Below are positions 41,932 through 49,509 of a DNA stretch of 64,000 nt, one piece after another. Source of the stretch: Pirellulales bacterium. GTDB taxonomy: Bacteria; Planctomycetota; Planctomycetia; Pirellulales; JAICIG01. The stretch spans positions 1-64,000 of the forward strand of contig DATLUO010000193.1 of the NCBI GenBank assembly GCA_035533075.1, given 5' to 3'. Every line of letters begins with the position of its first letter. The stretch's first letter is position 1. Both the position numbers and the translations under genes were made by a program. Under the pieces are notes generated by a model. It searched no databases, had not been told where the DNA came from, and saw nothing but the letters and a program-made list of their open reading frames with translations.

Positions 41932-42984
41932 ATGAGCAAGAGTCTACTTACTGTCGTCCACGGCCAAGCTGCGACCGAGGGTGGACTGGTGACCGTGATC
42001 ATGCCCGCGCGAAACGAAGAGGGAAACCTGCCGCGGGCATACGCGGAGCTGACCCAAGTCATGTCGGGCACTCCCTACGATTATGAAGTGCTGGTGATCG
42101 ACAACGACAGCCAAGACCGCACGGGTGCGATCGCGGCCGACCTGTGCCAACGCGACCACCGCTGGCGGTATGTGAAGTTCAGCCGCAACTTCAACGTCGA
42201 GGCATCGATCAGCGCGGGGCTGCGTTTGGCGCGCGGCGACGCGGCCGTGGTGCTGTTCAGCGATTTGCAGGATCCGCCCGAACTGTTGCCGACCTTTTTC
42301 AGCCATTGGGAAGAGGGGCACGATGTGGTGTACGGCGTGCTCCGCGACCGCCAGGGCGATCCGTGGTGGAAAGTCTTGGGCGCCAAGGCCGTTTATCGAA
42401 TGGTCAACGCGCTGGCCGACGTGGAGATCACGCCGAACGCAACCGACTTTCGTTTGTTGTCCCGGCGGGCCATCGACGCCTTGAATCAGTTCGACGAACG
42501 CAACCGCTACCTGCGCGGCTTCGCGCATTGGATCGGTTTCCGCAGCCGCGGCGTCGAATACGACCGCCGGCCCCGTTCAGCCGGAAAGAGCAAAGCCCCG
42601 TTCTTCTACCTGATCGGGCTGGCCATCAATGCCATCACCTGTTTTTCCACTCGTCCCTTGCAACTGTTCTCTATGGCCGGCGCCGCGGCGTTGGCGGGCA
42701 CCTTGTTGCTGGCGGCCGTCTATCTCGGCAGTTACTTTTTCGCCTACACGATGCCGGGCCTCACCACCGTTTACCTACTGCTTCTCGCCAACCTGGCCGT
42801 GCTGCTGTTAGGCTTCGGCACGCTGGGAGAGTACGTGGGGCGGACCTACGTGGAGACGAAACGCCGGCCTCTATGGCTGATTGACTACACCTTGAATTTC
42901 GAAGAGGCGGAAGAAGTCGTGGCCGAGCCGGTCTCCTCGGCGAACGTTGTCGAGCAACCCGCCGCATGGCGAAAGGCGGCCTAG
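41932..42984 (+). CDS. GT2 family polyprenyl-phosphate glycosyltransferase with membrane helices
   Basis: About 350 residues from ATG 41932. The GT-A part has TVIMPARNEEGNLPRAY, VLVIDNDSQDRT and the metal-binding LFSDLQDPPE; the C-terminal 100 residues form two membrane helices, followed by GRTYVETKRRPLW. This layout is that of the GtrB/ArnC/DPM1-like enzymes that attach a sugar to polyprenyl phosphate. The product would be the donor for a GT-C enzyme, as encoded at 45045 in the same cluster. It lies between two repeat elements. Confidence 0.88.
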   Translation: MSKSLLTVVHGQAATEGGLVTVIMPARNEEGNLPRAYAELTQVMSGTPYDYEVLVIDNDSQDRTGAIAADLCQRDHRWRYVKFSRNFNVEASISAGLRLARGDAAVVLFSDLQDPPELLPTFFSHWEEGHDVVYGVLRDRQGDPWWKVLGAKAVYRMVNALADVEITPNATDFRLLSRRAIDALNQFDERNRYLRGFAHWIGFRSRGVEYDRRPRSAGKSKAPFFYLIGLAINAITCFSTRPLQLFSMAGAAALAGTLLLAAVYLGSYFFAYTMPGLTTVYLLLLANLAVLLLGFGTLGEYVGRTYVETKRRPLWLIDYTLNFEEAEEVVAEPVSSANVVEQPAAWRKAA

Positions 42985-43167
42985 GAGGAGCCGCAATTTT
43001 GGATTTTGGATTTTGGATTTTGGATTGACCGCGAATCCAAAATCCAAAATCCAAAATCCAAAATCCAAAATCGTAAGGTGGGGCCAGCGAGCTTGCGAGC
43101 GCCGGCCCACCCTACGCACCTATCTCATCTCTCATCTCTCATCCCTCATCTCTCATCCCTCCCCGCA
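42985..43167. repeat. tandem tracts and family D element, copy 2
   Basis: The gap contains an inverted pair of ATTTTGG and CCAAAAT tracts (42996-43026 and 43034-43071), a single quasi-palindromic family D unit (43073-43115), and a TCTCATC tract (43122-43160). The transketolase start follows at 43168. No gene is present. Confidence 0.8.
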
Positions 43168-43974
43168 ATGTCCTTCCACCCCAGCGACCTGCGTGCCACC
43201 GTGCTGCGAATGGCCTACGCCGGCTCGACGGTCCATATTGCGTGCGCGTTTTCGCTGATCGAGGTCATGGCGGTCCTCTATCGGCGGTGGCTGCGGCTGG
43301 GCCAAGGACCAGGTGACGCAAGCCGCGATTATCTGGTGCTGAGCAAAGGGCATGGCGTGATGGCCCAGTACGCCTGTCTGCACGAACTCGGCTGGCTGAA
43401 CGACGATGATCTCCACAACTACTTCGGCGATGGCACACGGCTGAAGGGCTTGTCCGACGCCCATGTGCCCGGTCTCGACGTGACATCCGGCTCGCTGGGG
43501 CACGGTCTGTCGGTCGGCGTCGGCCTGGCGCTGGCTGCCAAACGCCGCGGCAGCGAACAGCGAACGTTTGCCATCGTGGGAGACGGTGAACTCAACGAAG
43601 GCACGGTCTGGGAGGCACTGCTCTTCGCGTCGCATTTTCAGTTGTCGAACCTGATCGTGATTGTCGACGAAAACGGTTTTCAGGCTATGGGCAGCACGTG
43701 CGAGGTGATGCAACTTGGCCGCATCGCCGACAAGCTGGCCGCTTTCGGACTGGAAACGCGGGAAGTCGACGGCCACGACGAAGGTGCCATCGACGGCGCC
43801 ATCGCCCAACTCGTCGAACTCCCTTGCTCTCGGCCGAAGGCGATTGTGGCGCGGACCGTGAAAGGCAAGGGCGTGTCGTTCATGGAAAACGACAACCGCT
43901 GGCACTATACCCGGTTGACGGCCGAGACCTACAGCCAGGCCCTGCGCGAGCTGGACCGACGGAGGGCTGCCTGA
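43168..43974 (+). CDS. transketolase N-terminal subunit (split)
   Basis: About 268 residues from ATG 43168. The thiamine diphosphate domain has LVLSKGHGVMAQYACL, SGSLGHGLSVGVGLALAAK and the GDGxLNEGxxWEA motif (GDGELNEGTVWEALL), with a bound Mg2+ ion. This is the first half of a split transketolase; the second half is encoded at 43974. Split transketolases often occur in sugar-modification clusters rather than in the pentose pathway. It is translationally coupled to the second half by a TGATG overlap. Confidence 0.9.
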   Translation: MSFHPSDLRATVLRMAYAGSTVHIACAFSLIEVMAVLYRRWLRLGQGPGDASRDYLVLSKGHGVMAQYACLHELGWLNDDDLHNYFGDGTRLKGLSDAHVPGLDVTSGSLGHGLSVGVGLALAAKRRGSEQRTFAIVGDGELNEGTVWEALLFASHFQLSNLIVIVDENGFQAMGSTCEVMQLGRIADKLAAFGLETREVDGHDEGAIDGAIAQLVELPCSRPKAIVARTVKGKGVSFMENDNRWHYTRLTAETYSQALRELDRRRAA

Positions 43975-44915
43975 TGCGGTCGGCATTGTCTCAGGCGCTG
44001 GTGCAGGCCGCCGTCGAGGACGAGCGGGTCGTGCTGCTCACCGGCGACCACGGCTATTCGCTGCTCGACGATTTCCGCCGCGTGTGTCCGCGACAGTACC
44101 TCAATGCGGGCGTGGCCGAGCAGAACATGGTGGGCGTGGCGGCCGGCCTGGCCAAGGGCGGCTTTCGGCCGATCGTCTACGGCCTGAGCGCCTTTGTGCC
44201 GGTGCGGGTGCTGGAACAGATCAAGCTCGATGTTTGCTACGAGCGGCTGCCCGTCATCTTTATCGGCGACGGCGCCGGCGTCGTTTATAGTGCCTTGGGC
44301 AGCAGCCACCAAAGCACCGAAGATGTCGCGGCGCTACGGGCGCTGCCGAATATCGCGATTCTTTCGCCTTGCGATGCATACGAGATGACGGCCTGCATGG
44401 AGTTGGCGCGTCAGGCCCGCGGCCCCGTCTATGTGCGCGTCGGCAAATGCGATCTGGGCCAGATCCACGACGCACGGCCGCAACTGGAATGGGGCCGGCT
44501 CTGCCCGCTCCGTCGTGGAAACGGCACCCTGGCTTGGATCGCCACCGGCTCGATGGTCAAGACCGCGTTGAACGTGGCGACCGCCTGGCCAGGCAGCGAC
44601 GTCTATAGCGCCCCATGTCTTAAACCGCTCGACTCCGCACAGGTCGCCGAACTATGCGACCGGCATGAGGCGGTGATCGTTTTGGAAGAGCACAGCGTTT
44701 ACGGCGGGCTCGGTTCGGCGGTGGCCGAGATTGCCGCCTCCGCGGCCCCCACCTGGATTTGCCGCATCGGCGTCGAAGACCGGTTTTCGAAATACTGCGG
44801 CAGTTACTCGTATCTGCTGCGCGAGCATGGCCTCGATGCCGCAGCGATCGAAACGAAGGTACGACAATTTTTGCACTCCCGAAAGACCGGCCGGCCCGTG
44901 GCCAAGGCGGCATAA
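43974..44915 (+). CDS. transketolase C-terminal subunit (split)
   Basis: About 313 residues from ATG 43974, which overlaps the TGA of the first subunit gene. It contains YLNAGVAEQNMVGVAAGLA with the catalytic Glu of the pyrimidine domain, GLSAFVPVRVLEQIKLDVCY, and GSSHQSTEDVAALRALPNI. The end has the usual transketolase C-terminal fold (APCLKPLDSAQVAELC, IVLEEHSVYGGLGSAV). With the N-terminal subunit it forms an enzyme that moves two-carbon units, probably in making the sugar of this cluster. Confidence 0.9.
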   Translation: MRSALSQALVQAAVEDERVVLLTGDHGYSLLDDFRRVCPRQYLNAGVAEQNMVGVAAGLAKGGFRPIVYGLSAFVPVRVLEQIKLDVCYERLPVIFIGDGAGVVYSALGSSHQSTEDVAALRALPNIAILSPCDAYEMTACMELARQARGPVYVRVGKCDLGQIHDARPQLEWGRLCPLRRGNGTLAWIATGSMVKTALNVATAWPGSDVYSAPCLKPLDSAQVAELCDRHEAVIVLEEHSVYGGLGSAVAEIAASAAPTWICRIGVEDRFSKYCGSYSYLLREHGLDAAAIETKVRQFLHSRKTGRPVAKAA

Positions 44916-44925
44916 CGAGTAAGTG

Positions 44926-45021
44926 GTAGGGTGGGACCAGCGAGCTTGCGAGCGCCGGCCCACCGAGGAGTTTGTCGACAATGGTGGGCCGGCGCTCGCA
45001 AGCTCGCTGGTCCCAACCTAC
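44926..45021. repeat. inverted repeat family D, copy 3
   Basis: The arms 44926-44964 and about 44982-45021 contain AGCGAGCTTGCGAGCG and its inverse. The element lies between the transketolase subunit and the GT-C-like gene and leaves only 23 bp before the latter's start. Confidence 0.85.
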
Positions 45022-45044
45022 CGAAGCGAAAGCGAAACGATCGA

Positions 45045-46907
45045 ATGACCGCCACCACTTCTGCACAGCCAGCGCGACGGCAGCCACCGACCACGCAACC
45101 TTCATCGGCGGCCCAGCCGCGGCCGGCGCCGAGCGAGAACGCCGAATCGCGACCGTGGCTCCTTAGCTTGGGGACCTACCTTGCCGCCGCCGCCCTTACT
45201 TCGCTGGTGCTTACGTTGACCCTGCGGCTTTGGCGGGCCGATTTCAGCATCCCCTTCGCCAATTCCGGCGATGCCCTGTGGTGCCAGTCGTGGATCAAAG
45301 GAATTCAAGAGAACGGCTGGTATCTGACCAACCCGCGCCTGGGCGCACCCGGCGCGATGGATCTGTACGATTTTCCACAGGCCGACAACTTGCACTTCTT
45401 GCTGCTGAAGGCGCTCGTTTCGGCCACGCACGATGTCTCGTTTACCTTCAACGTCTATTACCTGCTGGGCTTTCCGCTGATCGCGCTCAGCACGCTCTTC
45501 GTGCTGCGCCGCTTCGGGACGTCTCGCCTGGCGGCGCTCTCCGGCAGTTTGTGGTTCAGCTTTCTCCCCTACCATTTCGTGCATGGCCAGCATCACCTGT
45601 TCCTGGCCTCGTATTTCGTCTTGCCGCTGGCGGTGATGATGATCCTGTGGGTCTACACGGACCGATTGCGTTGGCCCTGGTCGCGGCGCGATCCGCAAAT
45701 GCCTTGGGGCCGCGGCCGAATGTGGGGCAGCCTGCTGGTCGCGCTGCTCGTGGCCTCCTCCGGCGTCTATTACGCGTTCTTCACCTGCTACCTGCTGCTG
45801 GTGGCGGGATTGGCGTCGGTGCTCGATCGGAAAAAGTGGCAAGGCATGTTGATGGCGGGCACGCTGGTCGGCGTCACGACTGCGGCCGTTGTCGTCAACC
45901 TCGTGCCTTGCTTGATCTACCAGTATCAACACGGGCCGAATCCGGCGTTGCCAGGACGGACCGTTGATGAGGCGGAACACTTCGGCCTGAAGATCGGCCA
46001 GCTCCTGCTTCCCATTGACGAGCACGTGATCGGCCGGCTGAACCCACTGCGGCAGCGTTACGATCTCTCGCCGCTTGCGTCGGGCGAAAAGGTCGGCGCC
46101 ACGCTGGGCGCCGTCGGCACGGCGGGCTTTCTGTTCCTGATTGGCTTGCTCTTCTGCCGAACGCGGACACGGCAAGGCGAGGTCGTGCCGGGCCTGGCGG
46201 CGCTGAACATCGCAGCGGTCTTGCTGGCGACGGTCGGTGGCTTCGGCTCGCTGTTCGCGCTGCTGGTGAGCGCCCAGATTCGCTGCTACAACCGCATGAG
46301 TCTGTTCATCGCGCTGCTTTCGTTGTTTGCGGTCGCCATTCTCCTCGACCGCTTGGCGGACTGGTTTCACGGGAAGGGTTATCGCATCTGGCAGTACCGC
46401 CTGGCGCTCGCCTGTCTGGCGGCCTTCGGACTGGTGGACGAAATCGGTCGCAGCCGAGCGCCCGATTACGCGGCGCTGAAAGCACAGTTCGAGTGCGACC
46501 GCGACTTCGTGCGCGAAGTCGAACAACAGCTTCCCGCCGACGCCATGCTGTTGCAGCTCCCCTACTTTCCGTTTCCTGAAACGCCGCCGCTCCATCAATT
46601 GGGCGACTACGATCTGGTGCGGTTGTACCTTCATGCCAGCGCACTAAAATTCAGCTATGCCGCGATGAGGGGCGGCGCCGCCGACCGTTGGCAGAAAGAA
46701 GTGTCCGCGCTGCCGATCGAAGAGCAACTGCCGCACTTCATCGAGCAAGGCTTTGCCGGCATCGCCATCGACCGGGCGGGCTATGACGACCGCGGCGCAG
46801 AACTGGAAAACGACCTGCGGGCCATCTTGAATCAAGAACCCCTCGTCAGCCGCGACGAGCGGCTGGCATACTATGCGCTGCCGGCCGCCGATTCGATGAG
46901 CCGGTAA
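45045..46907 (+). CDS. GT-C-like integral membrane protein
   Basis: About 620 residues from ATG 45045. After a proline-rich cytoplasmic start there are about ten membrane helices. The first large loop has FANSGDALWCQSWIKG and then DLYDFPQADNLHF, positions where GT-C glycosyltransferases have acidic residues. The soluble C-terminal part has LLQLPYFPFPETPPLHQLGDY. It is not the same subfamily as the GT39 proteins in this window. With GT2 upstream it probably completes a surface glycosylation step. Acceptor and sugar are unknown. Confidence 0.72.
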   Translation: MTATTSAQPARRQPPTTQPSSAAQPRPAPSENAESRPWLLSLGTYLAAAALTSLVLTLTLRLWRADFSIPFANSGDALWCQSWIKGIQENGWYLTNPRLGAPGAMDLYDFPQADNLHFLLLKALVSATHDVSFTFNVYYLLGFPLIALSTLFVLRRFGTSRLAALSGSLWFSFLPYHFVHGQHHLFLASYFVLPLAVMMILWVYTDRLRWPWSRRDPQMPWGRGRMWGSLLVALLVASSGVYYAFFTCYLLLVAGLASVLDRKKWQGMLMAGTLVGVTTAAVVVNLVPCLIYQYQHGPNPALPGRTVDEAEHFGLKIGQLLLPIDEHVIGRLNPLRQRYDLSPLASGEKVGATLGAVGTAGFLFLIGLLFCRTRTRQGEVVPGLAALNIAAVLLATVGGFGSLFALLVSAQIRCYNRMSLFIALLSLFAVAILLDRLADWFHGKGYRIWQYRLALACLAAFGLVDEIGRSRAPDYAALKAQFECDRDFVREVEQQLPADAMLLQLPYFPFPETPPLHQLGDYDLVRLYLHASALKFSYAAMRGGAADRWQKEVSALPIEEQLPHFIEQGFAGIAIDRAGYDDRGAELENDLRAILNQEPLVSRDERLAYYALPAADSMSR

Positions 46908-46944
46908 CGAACCCCGAACCCTGAACCCTGAACGCCGAACCCCG
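46908..46944. repeat. AACCCTGA tandem tract
   Basis: The gap before the hydrolase gene is filled by CCGAACCCTGAACCCTGA-type repeats, the same short motif as at 39761, 34448 and 62898. Confidence 0.7.
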
Positions 46945-48141
46945 ATGCCTCGCCACACACAACACTTCGCCCTGATTGTCAGCCTTCTATTGTTGACTTG
47001 CGTCACCGCAGTTCCGGCCGCGGAACCGACCGGCCCCTGGAAGCTCGCCGAGTTGAAGAAGGCACCCGAGGCAACCTGGGGCGAGACCAAGGAGGGAGTG
47101 CAGCAAGTCTTTTACACCAGCGGACCCTACGAAGGGCAGCCGACGCGCGTGTTCGCATATTATGCCCGGCCTGAAAAAGGCGACGAACCGTTCCCAGCCA
47201 TGGTCTTGGTTCATGGGGGCGGCGGCAAAGCGTTCGCCCAGTGGGCCCGCTTATGGGCAGACCGCGGATATGCCGCGCTGGCCATGGATCTGGCCGGGCA
47301 CGGTCCCGACGGCGAACGCTTGCCCGACGGCGGCCCCGACCAGGACGACCGCACGAAGTTCCGCGAGTTCTCCGACGACGAACTCGACCAGACGTGGAGC
47401 TATCATGCCGTGGCCGCGGTGATTCGGGGCGTGTCGCTGCTGGCCTCGCGCGAGGAGGTCGACCCGGAGCGGATCGGCATCACCGGCATAAGCTGGGGCG
47501 GTTATCTGACCTGCATCGTGGCCGGCCTCGACGACCGCTTGAAGGTGGCCGTGCCGGTCTATGGTGGCGGGTTTTTGGCCGACAACAGCGTCTGGCTGCC
47601 GACCTTCGAGCGGATGCCGGCGGACGAGCGCGACCGTTGGGTGAAGAACTTCGATCCTTCGAACTACTTGCCTTCGGTCCGTTGCCCGGTGCTGTTCATC
47701 AACGGCACCAACGACTATGCCTATCCGCTGGACAGTTATCAGAAGTCGTACCGGTTGGTTCCGGGGCGGGTCGATCTGTGCGTCAAGGTGCGCATGCCGC
47801 ACAGTCATCCCGACGGTTGGGGGCCGCCCGAGATCGGCATTTACGTCGACAGCGTTCTCAAAGACGGCCGGCCGCTGGCGACGATCGGTCCGACGGAGCT
47901 GCGCGGCAACCGCGCCGCGGCGCGATTCAAGGCGACGGTGCCGATCATGCGTGCCGAAGCCCACTATGCGGTGGCGACTGGTCCCTGGAACAAACGGAGC
48001 TGGCAGAGTGTGAGCGCGGTCCACACCGGCGAGGCGGTTTCGGCCGAGCTGCCCACCGCCCGGCCGTTGGTCTACTATCTGAGCGTCACCGACGAGCGCG
48101 GGGCCCAGGTGAGCACGCCGCACGAGCTGCTGCCGGAGTAG
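46945..48141 (+). CDS. secreted alpha/beta hydrolase (acetylxylan esterase-like)
   Basis: A 398-residue protein with a signal peptide ending near TAVPAAEP. The alpha/beta hydrolase has the nucleophile Ser183 in GITGISWGGYL, an oxyanion segment VLVHGGGGKAF, the acid in FINGTNDYAYPLD and a His in RMPHSHPDGW. The last 80 residues look like an Ig-type domain. It resembles acetylxylan esterases and dienelactone-like hydrolases, which planctomycetes use in polysaccharide degradation. The substrate is not known. It is probably exported. Confidence 0.8.
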   Translation: MPRHTQHFALIVSLLLLTCVTAVPAAEPTGPWKLAELKKAPEATWGETKEGVQQVFYTSGPYEGQPTRVFAYYARPEKGDEPFPAMVLVHGGGGKAFAQWARLWADRGYAALAMDLAGHGPDGERLPDGGPDQDDRTKFREFSDDELDQTWSYHAVAAVIRGVSLLASREEVDPERIGITGISWGGYLTCIVAGLDDRLKVAVPVYGGGFLADNSVWLPTFERMPADERDRWVKNFDPSNYLPSVRCPVLFINGTNDYAYPLDSYQKSYRLVPGRVDLCVKVRMPHSHPDGWGPPEIGIYVDSVLKDGRPLATIGPTELRGNRAAARFKATVPIMRAEAHYAVATGPWNKRSWQSVSAVHTGEAVSAELPTARPLVYYLSVTDERGAQVSTPHELLPE

Positions 48142-48310
48142 CGATGAGAGCGATGTTTCTCGCGAGGGCCGCCTCCCGCCGTCGCATAAGCGTTCCCGCG
48201 CGCGTTGACCCGCGAGACTTTTCGCCGCCCCTCTGCCACTCTCTGGACCAGCCCGCGCCGCCGGCTGGCCCGGCGTTGCAAGCTATGTAATAAATTTTCT
48301 TGATCGCCTA

Positions 48311-48337
48311 TTGACAATACTGAACGCACGATACAAT
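48311..48337 (+). promoter_or_regulatory. candidate sigma-70-type promoter for the ParB-like gene
   Basis: A perfect TTGACA at 48311-48316 and TACAAT at 48332-48337 are separated by 15 bases, slightly short of ideal. They lie 54 bp upstream of the start, and a clear AGGAGGT precedes the ATG. This is the cleanest promoter-like pair seen in the window. Confidence 0.5.
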
Positions 48338-48390
48338 ACGGGTAGGCGTGTTGTGTTCTTAAGTTCACTTTTTGCATTAGGAGGTGTTCC

Positions 48391-49218
48391 ATGTCCGGTG
48401 AAGAACAGTTGGTTTCTCTTGAAGTCGCCAAGATCCGCACCGACGGCGGCACGCAGGTCCGCGAACAGATCGACGGCCTGCTCGTGGAAGAGTATGCCGA
48501 GCGGATGCACTCGGAAGACGTCTTTCCGCCGATCGTGGTTTTTTTCGACGGCCAGGATTACTGGCTGGCGGACGGCTTTCACCGCTTCCAGGCCCATTCT
48601 CAGTTGCGACATCCGACCGTCGAGTGCCGCCTGCTTCAGGGCACGCGACGCGACGCGGTGCTGTTCGCCCTCAAGGCCAACAACGCCCACGGCCTGCGCC
48701 GCACCAGCGCCGACAAGCGCCACGCCGTCAAGCTGGTGCTGGCCGATGAAGAATGGTCGAAACGGTCGGACCGCTGGATTGCCGACGTGTGCGGGGTGGG
48801 CCGCGACCTGGTCGGCGAAATCCGGCGGGAACTGTCGGATTCCGACAGTTCACCAAAAGAGGGGGATTTGCGTGTGGGGCAAGACGGCAAGCTGCGGCAG
48901 GCGGGCCGAACGGCGCGAGAAGCGGATCCGCCGACCGGCGACCGCGTCGAAGTCGCCTTGCGCGCGGCGGAAAGGTTCGATCGCTGTCTCGTGGCTTTGA
49001 AGAAGCTGGCGATGTCGGTGGAGCAGTTGGCCCTCGTGCCGGGCGGCCATTATCTGCTGACCCTCCGCCTGGACGATTTCCGCACGAACCTACGTCTGTC
49101 GGCCAATTACCTGACGGCGATGCGGCCGTCGAGGCGCTGTGACCTCTGCGGCGGAGACGGCTGCCAGTTCTGCAGCCAGCTCGGCTGGGTCTGCACGGGC
49201 GTCGAGAAATGCGGCTGA
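48391..49218 (+). CDS. ParB-like nuclease-domain protein with Cys cluster
   Basis: A 275-residue protein with the strong ribosome site AGGAGGTGTTCC before ATG 48391. The N-terminal part is a ParB/sulfiredoxin-like domain (VAKIRTDGGTQVREQI, ADGFHRFQAHSQL, RRDAVLFALKANNAHGLRRT) followed by a helical DNA-binding-like segment (WIADVCGVGRDLVGEIR). The C-terminus has five cysteines in CDLCGGDGCQFCSQLGW and VEKCG, which could bind zinc. Chromosomal ParB proteins are longer and paired with ParA; here there is no parA neighbour, so it is more likely a solitary DNA-binding or regulatory protein. Confidence 0.78.
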   Translation: MSGEEQLVSLEVAKIRTDGGTQVREQIDGLLVEEYAERMHSEDVFPPIVVFFDGQDYWLADGFHRFQAHSQLRHPTVECRLLQGTRRDAVLFALKANNAHGLRRTSADKRHAVKLVLADEEWSKRSDRWIADVCGVGRDLVGEIRRELSDSDSSPKEGDLRVGQDGKLRQAGRTAREADPPTGDRVEVALRAAERFDRCLVALKKLAMSVEQLALVPGGHYLLTLRLDDFRTNLRLSANYLTAMRPSRRCDLCGGDGCQFCSQLGWVCTGVEKCG

Positions 49219-49509
49219 AATCCGTCGTTCCGTGATGGATCGACCGCGAAGCAGCGGCGGTGGCTGGAGCTTGGCCGCGGAGCATATTCCGAAGGTCGCG
49301 GCCCAAGCGGCCAATCTCGGCCCAGCCACCGCCAATCTCTCATTTTCGGCCGCGTGAAGTAGAATTCTCGTTATCAACAAATTTTCGGGAAGTCGTCCAA
49401 TGCGACACGCGTGTCGCATTGGACGAGATCCGCCCCTTGAGACTTCCGGCAAAATCAGTGAAAATCGACTGCCAGCGTCTTGCTGGGCGTTACGTCAACC
49501 GGGGGTGTC
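49219..49509. other. gap with conserved leader before the first giant protein
   Basis: No gene was found. The last 67 bases (49443-49509: CCGGCAAAATC, GAAAATCGACTGCC, then TCAACCGGGGGTGTC) are nearly the same as 54211-54277, the leader of the second giant gene. These could be shared promoter or 5' untranslated sequence kept after a duplication. An imperfect inverted repeat of ATGCGACACGC lies at 49399-49421. Confidence 0.6.

Noticed and set aside
45102-46634. A 510-residue antisense open frame over the GT-C-like gene
   Set aside because: Gln- and Arg-rich composition and no start signal; the sense strand shows membrane helices.
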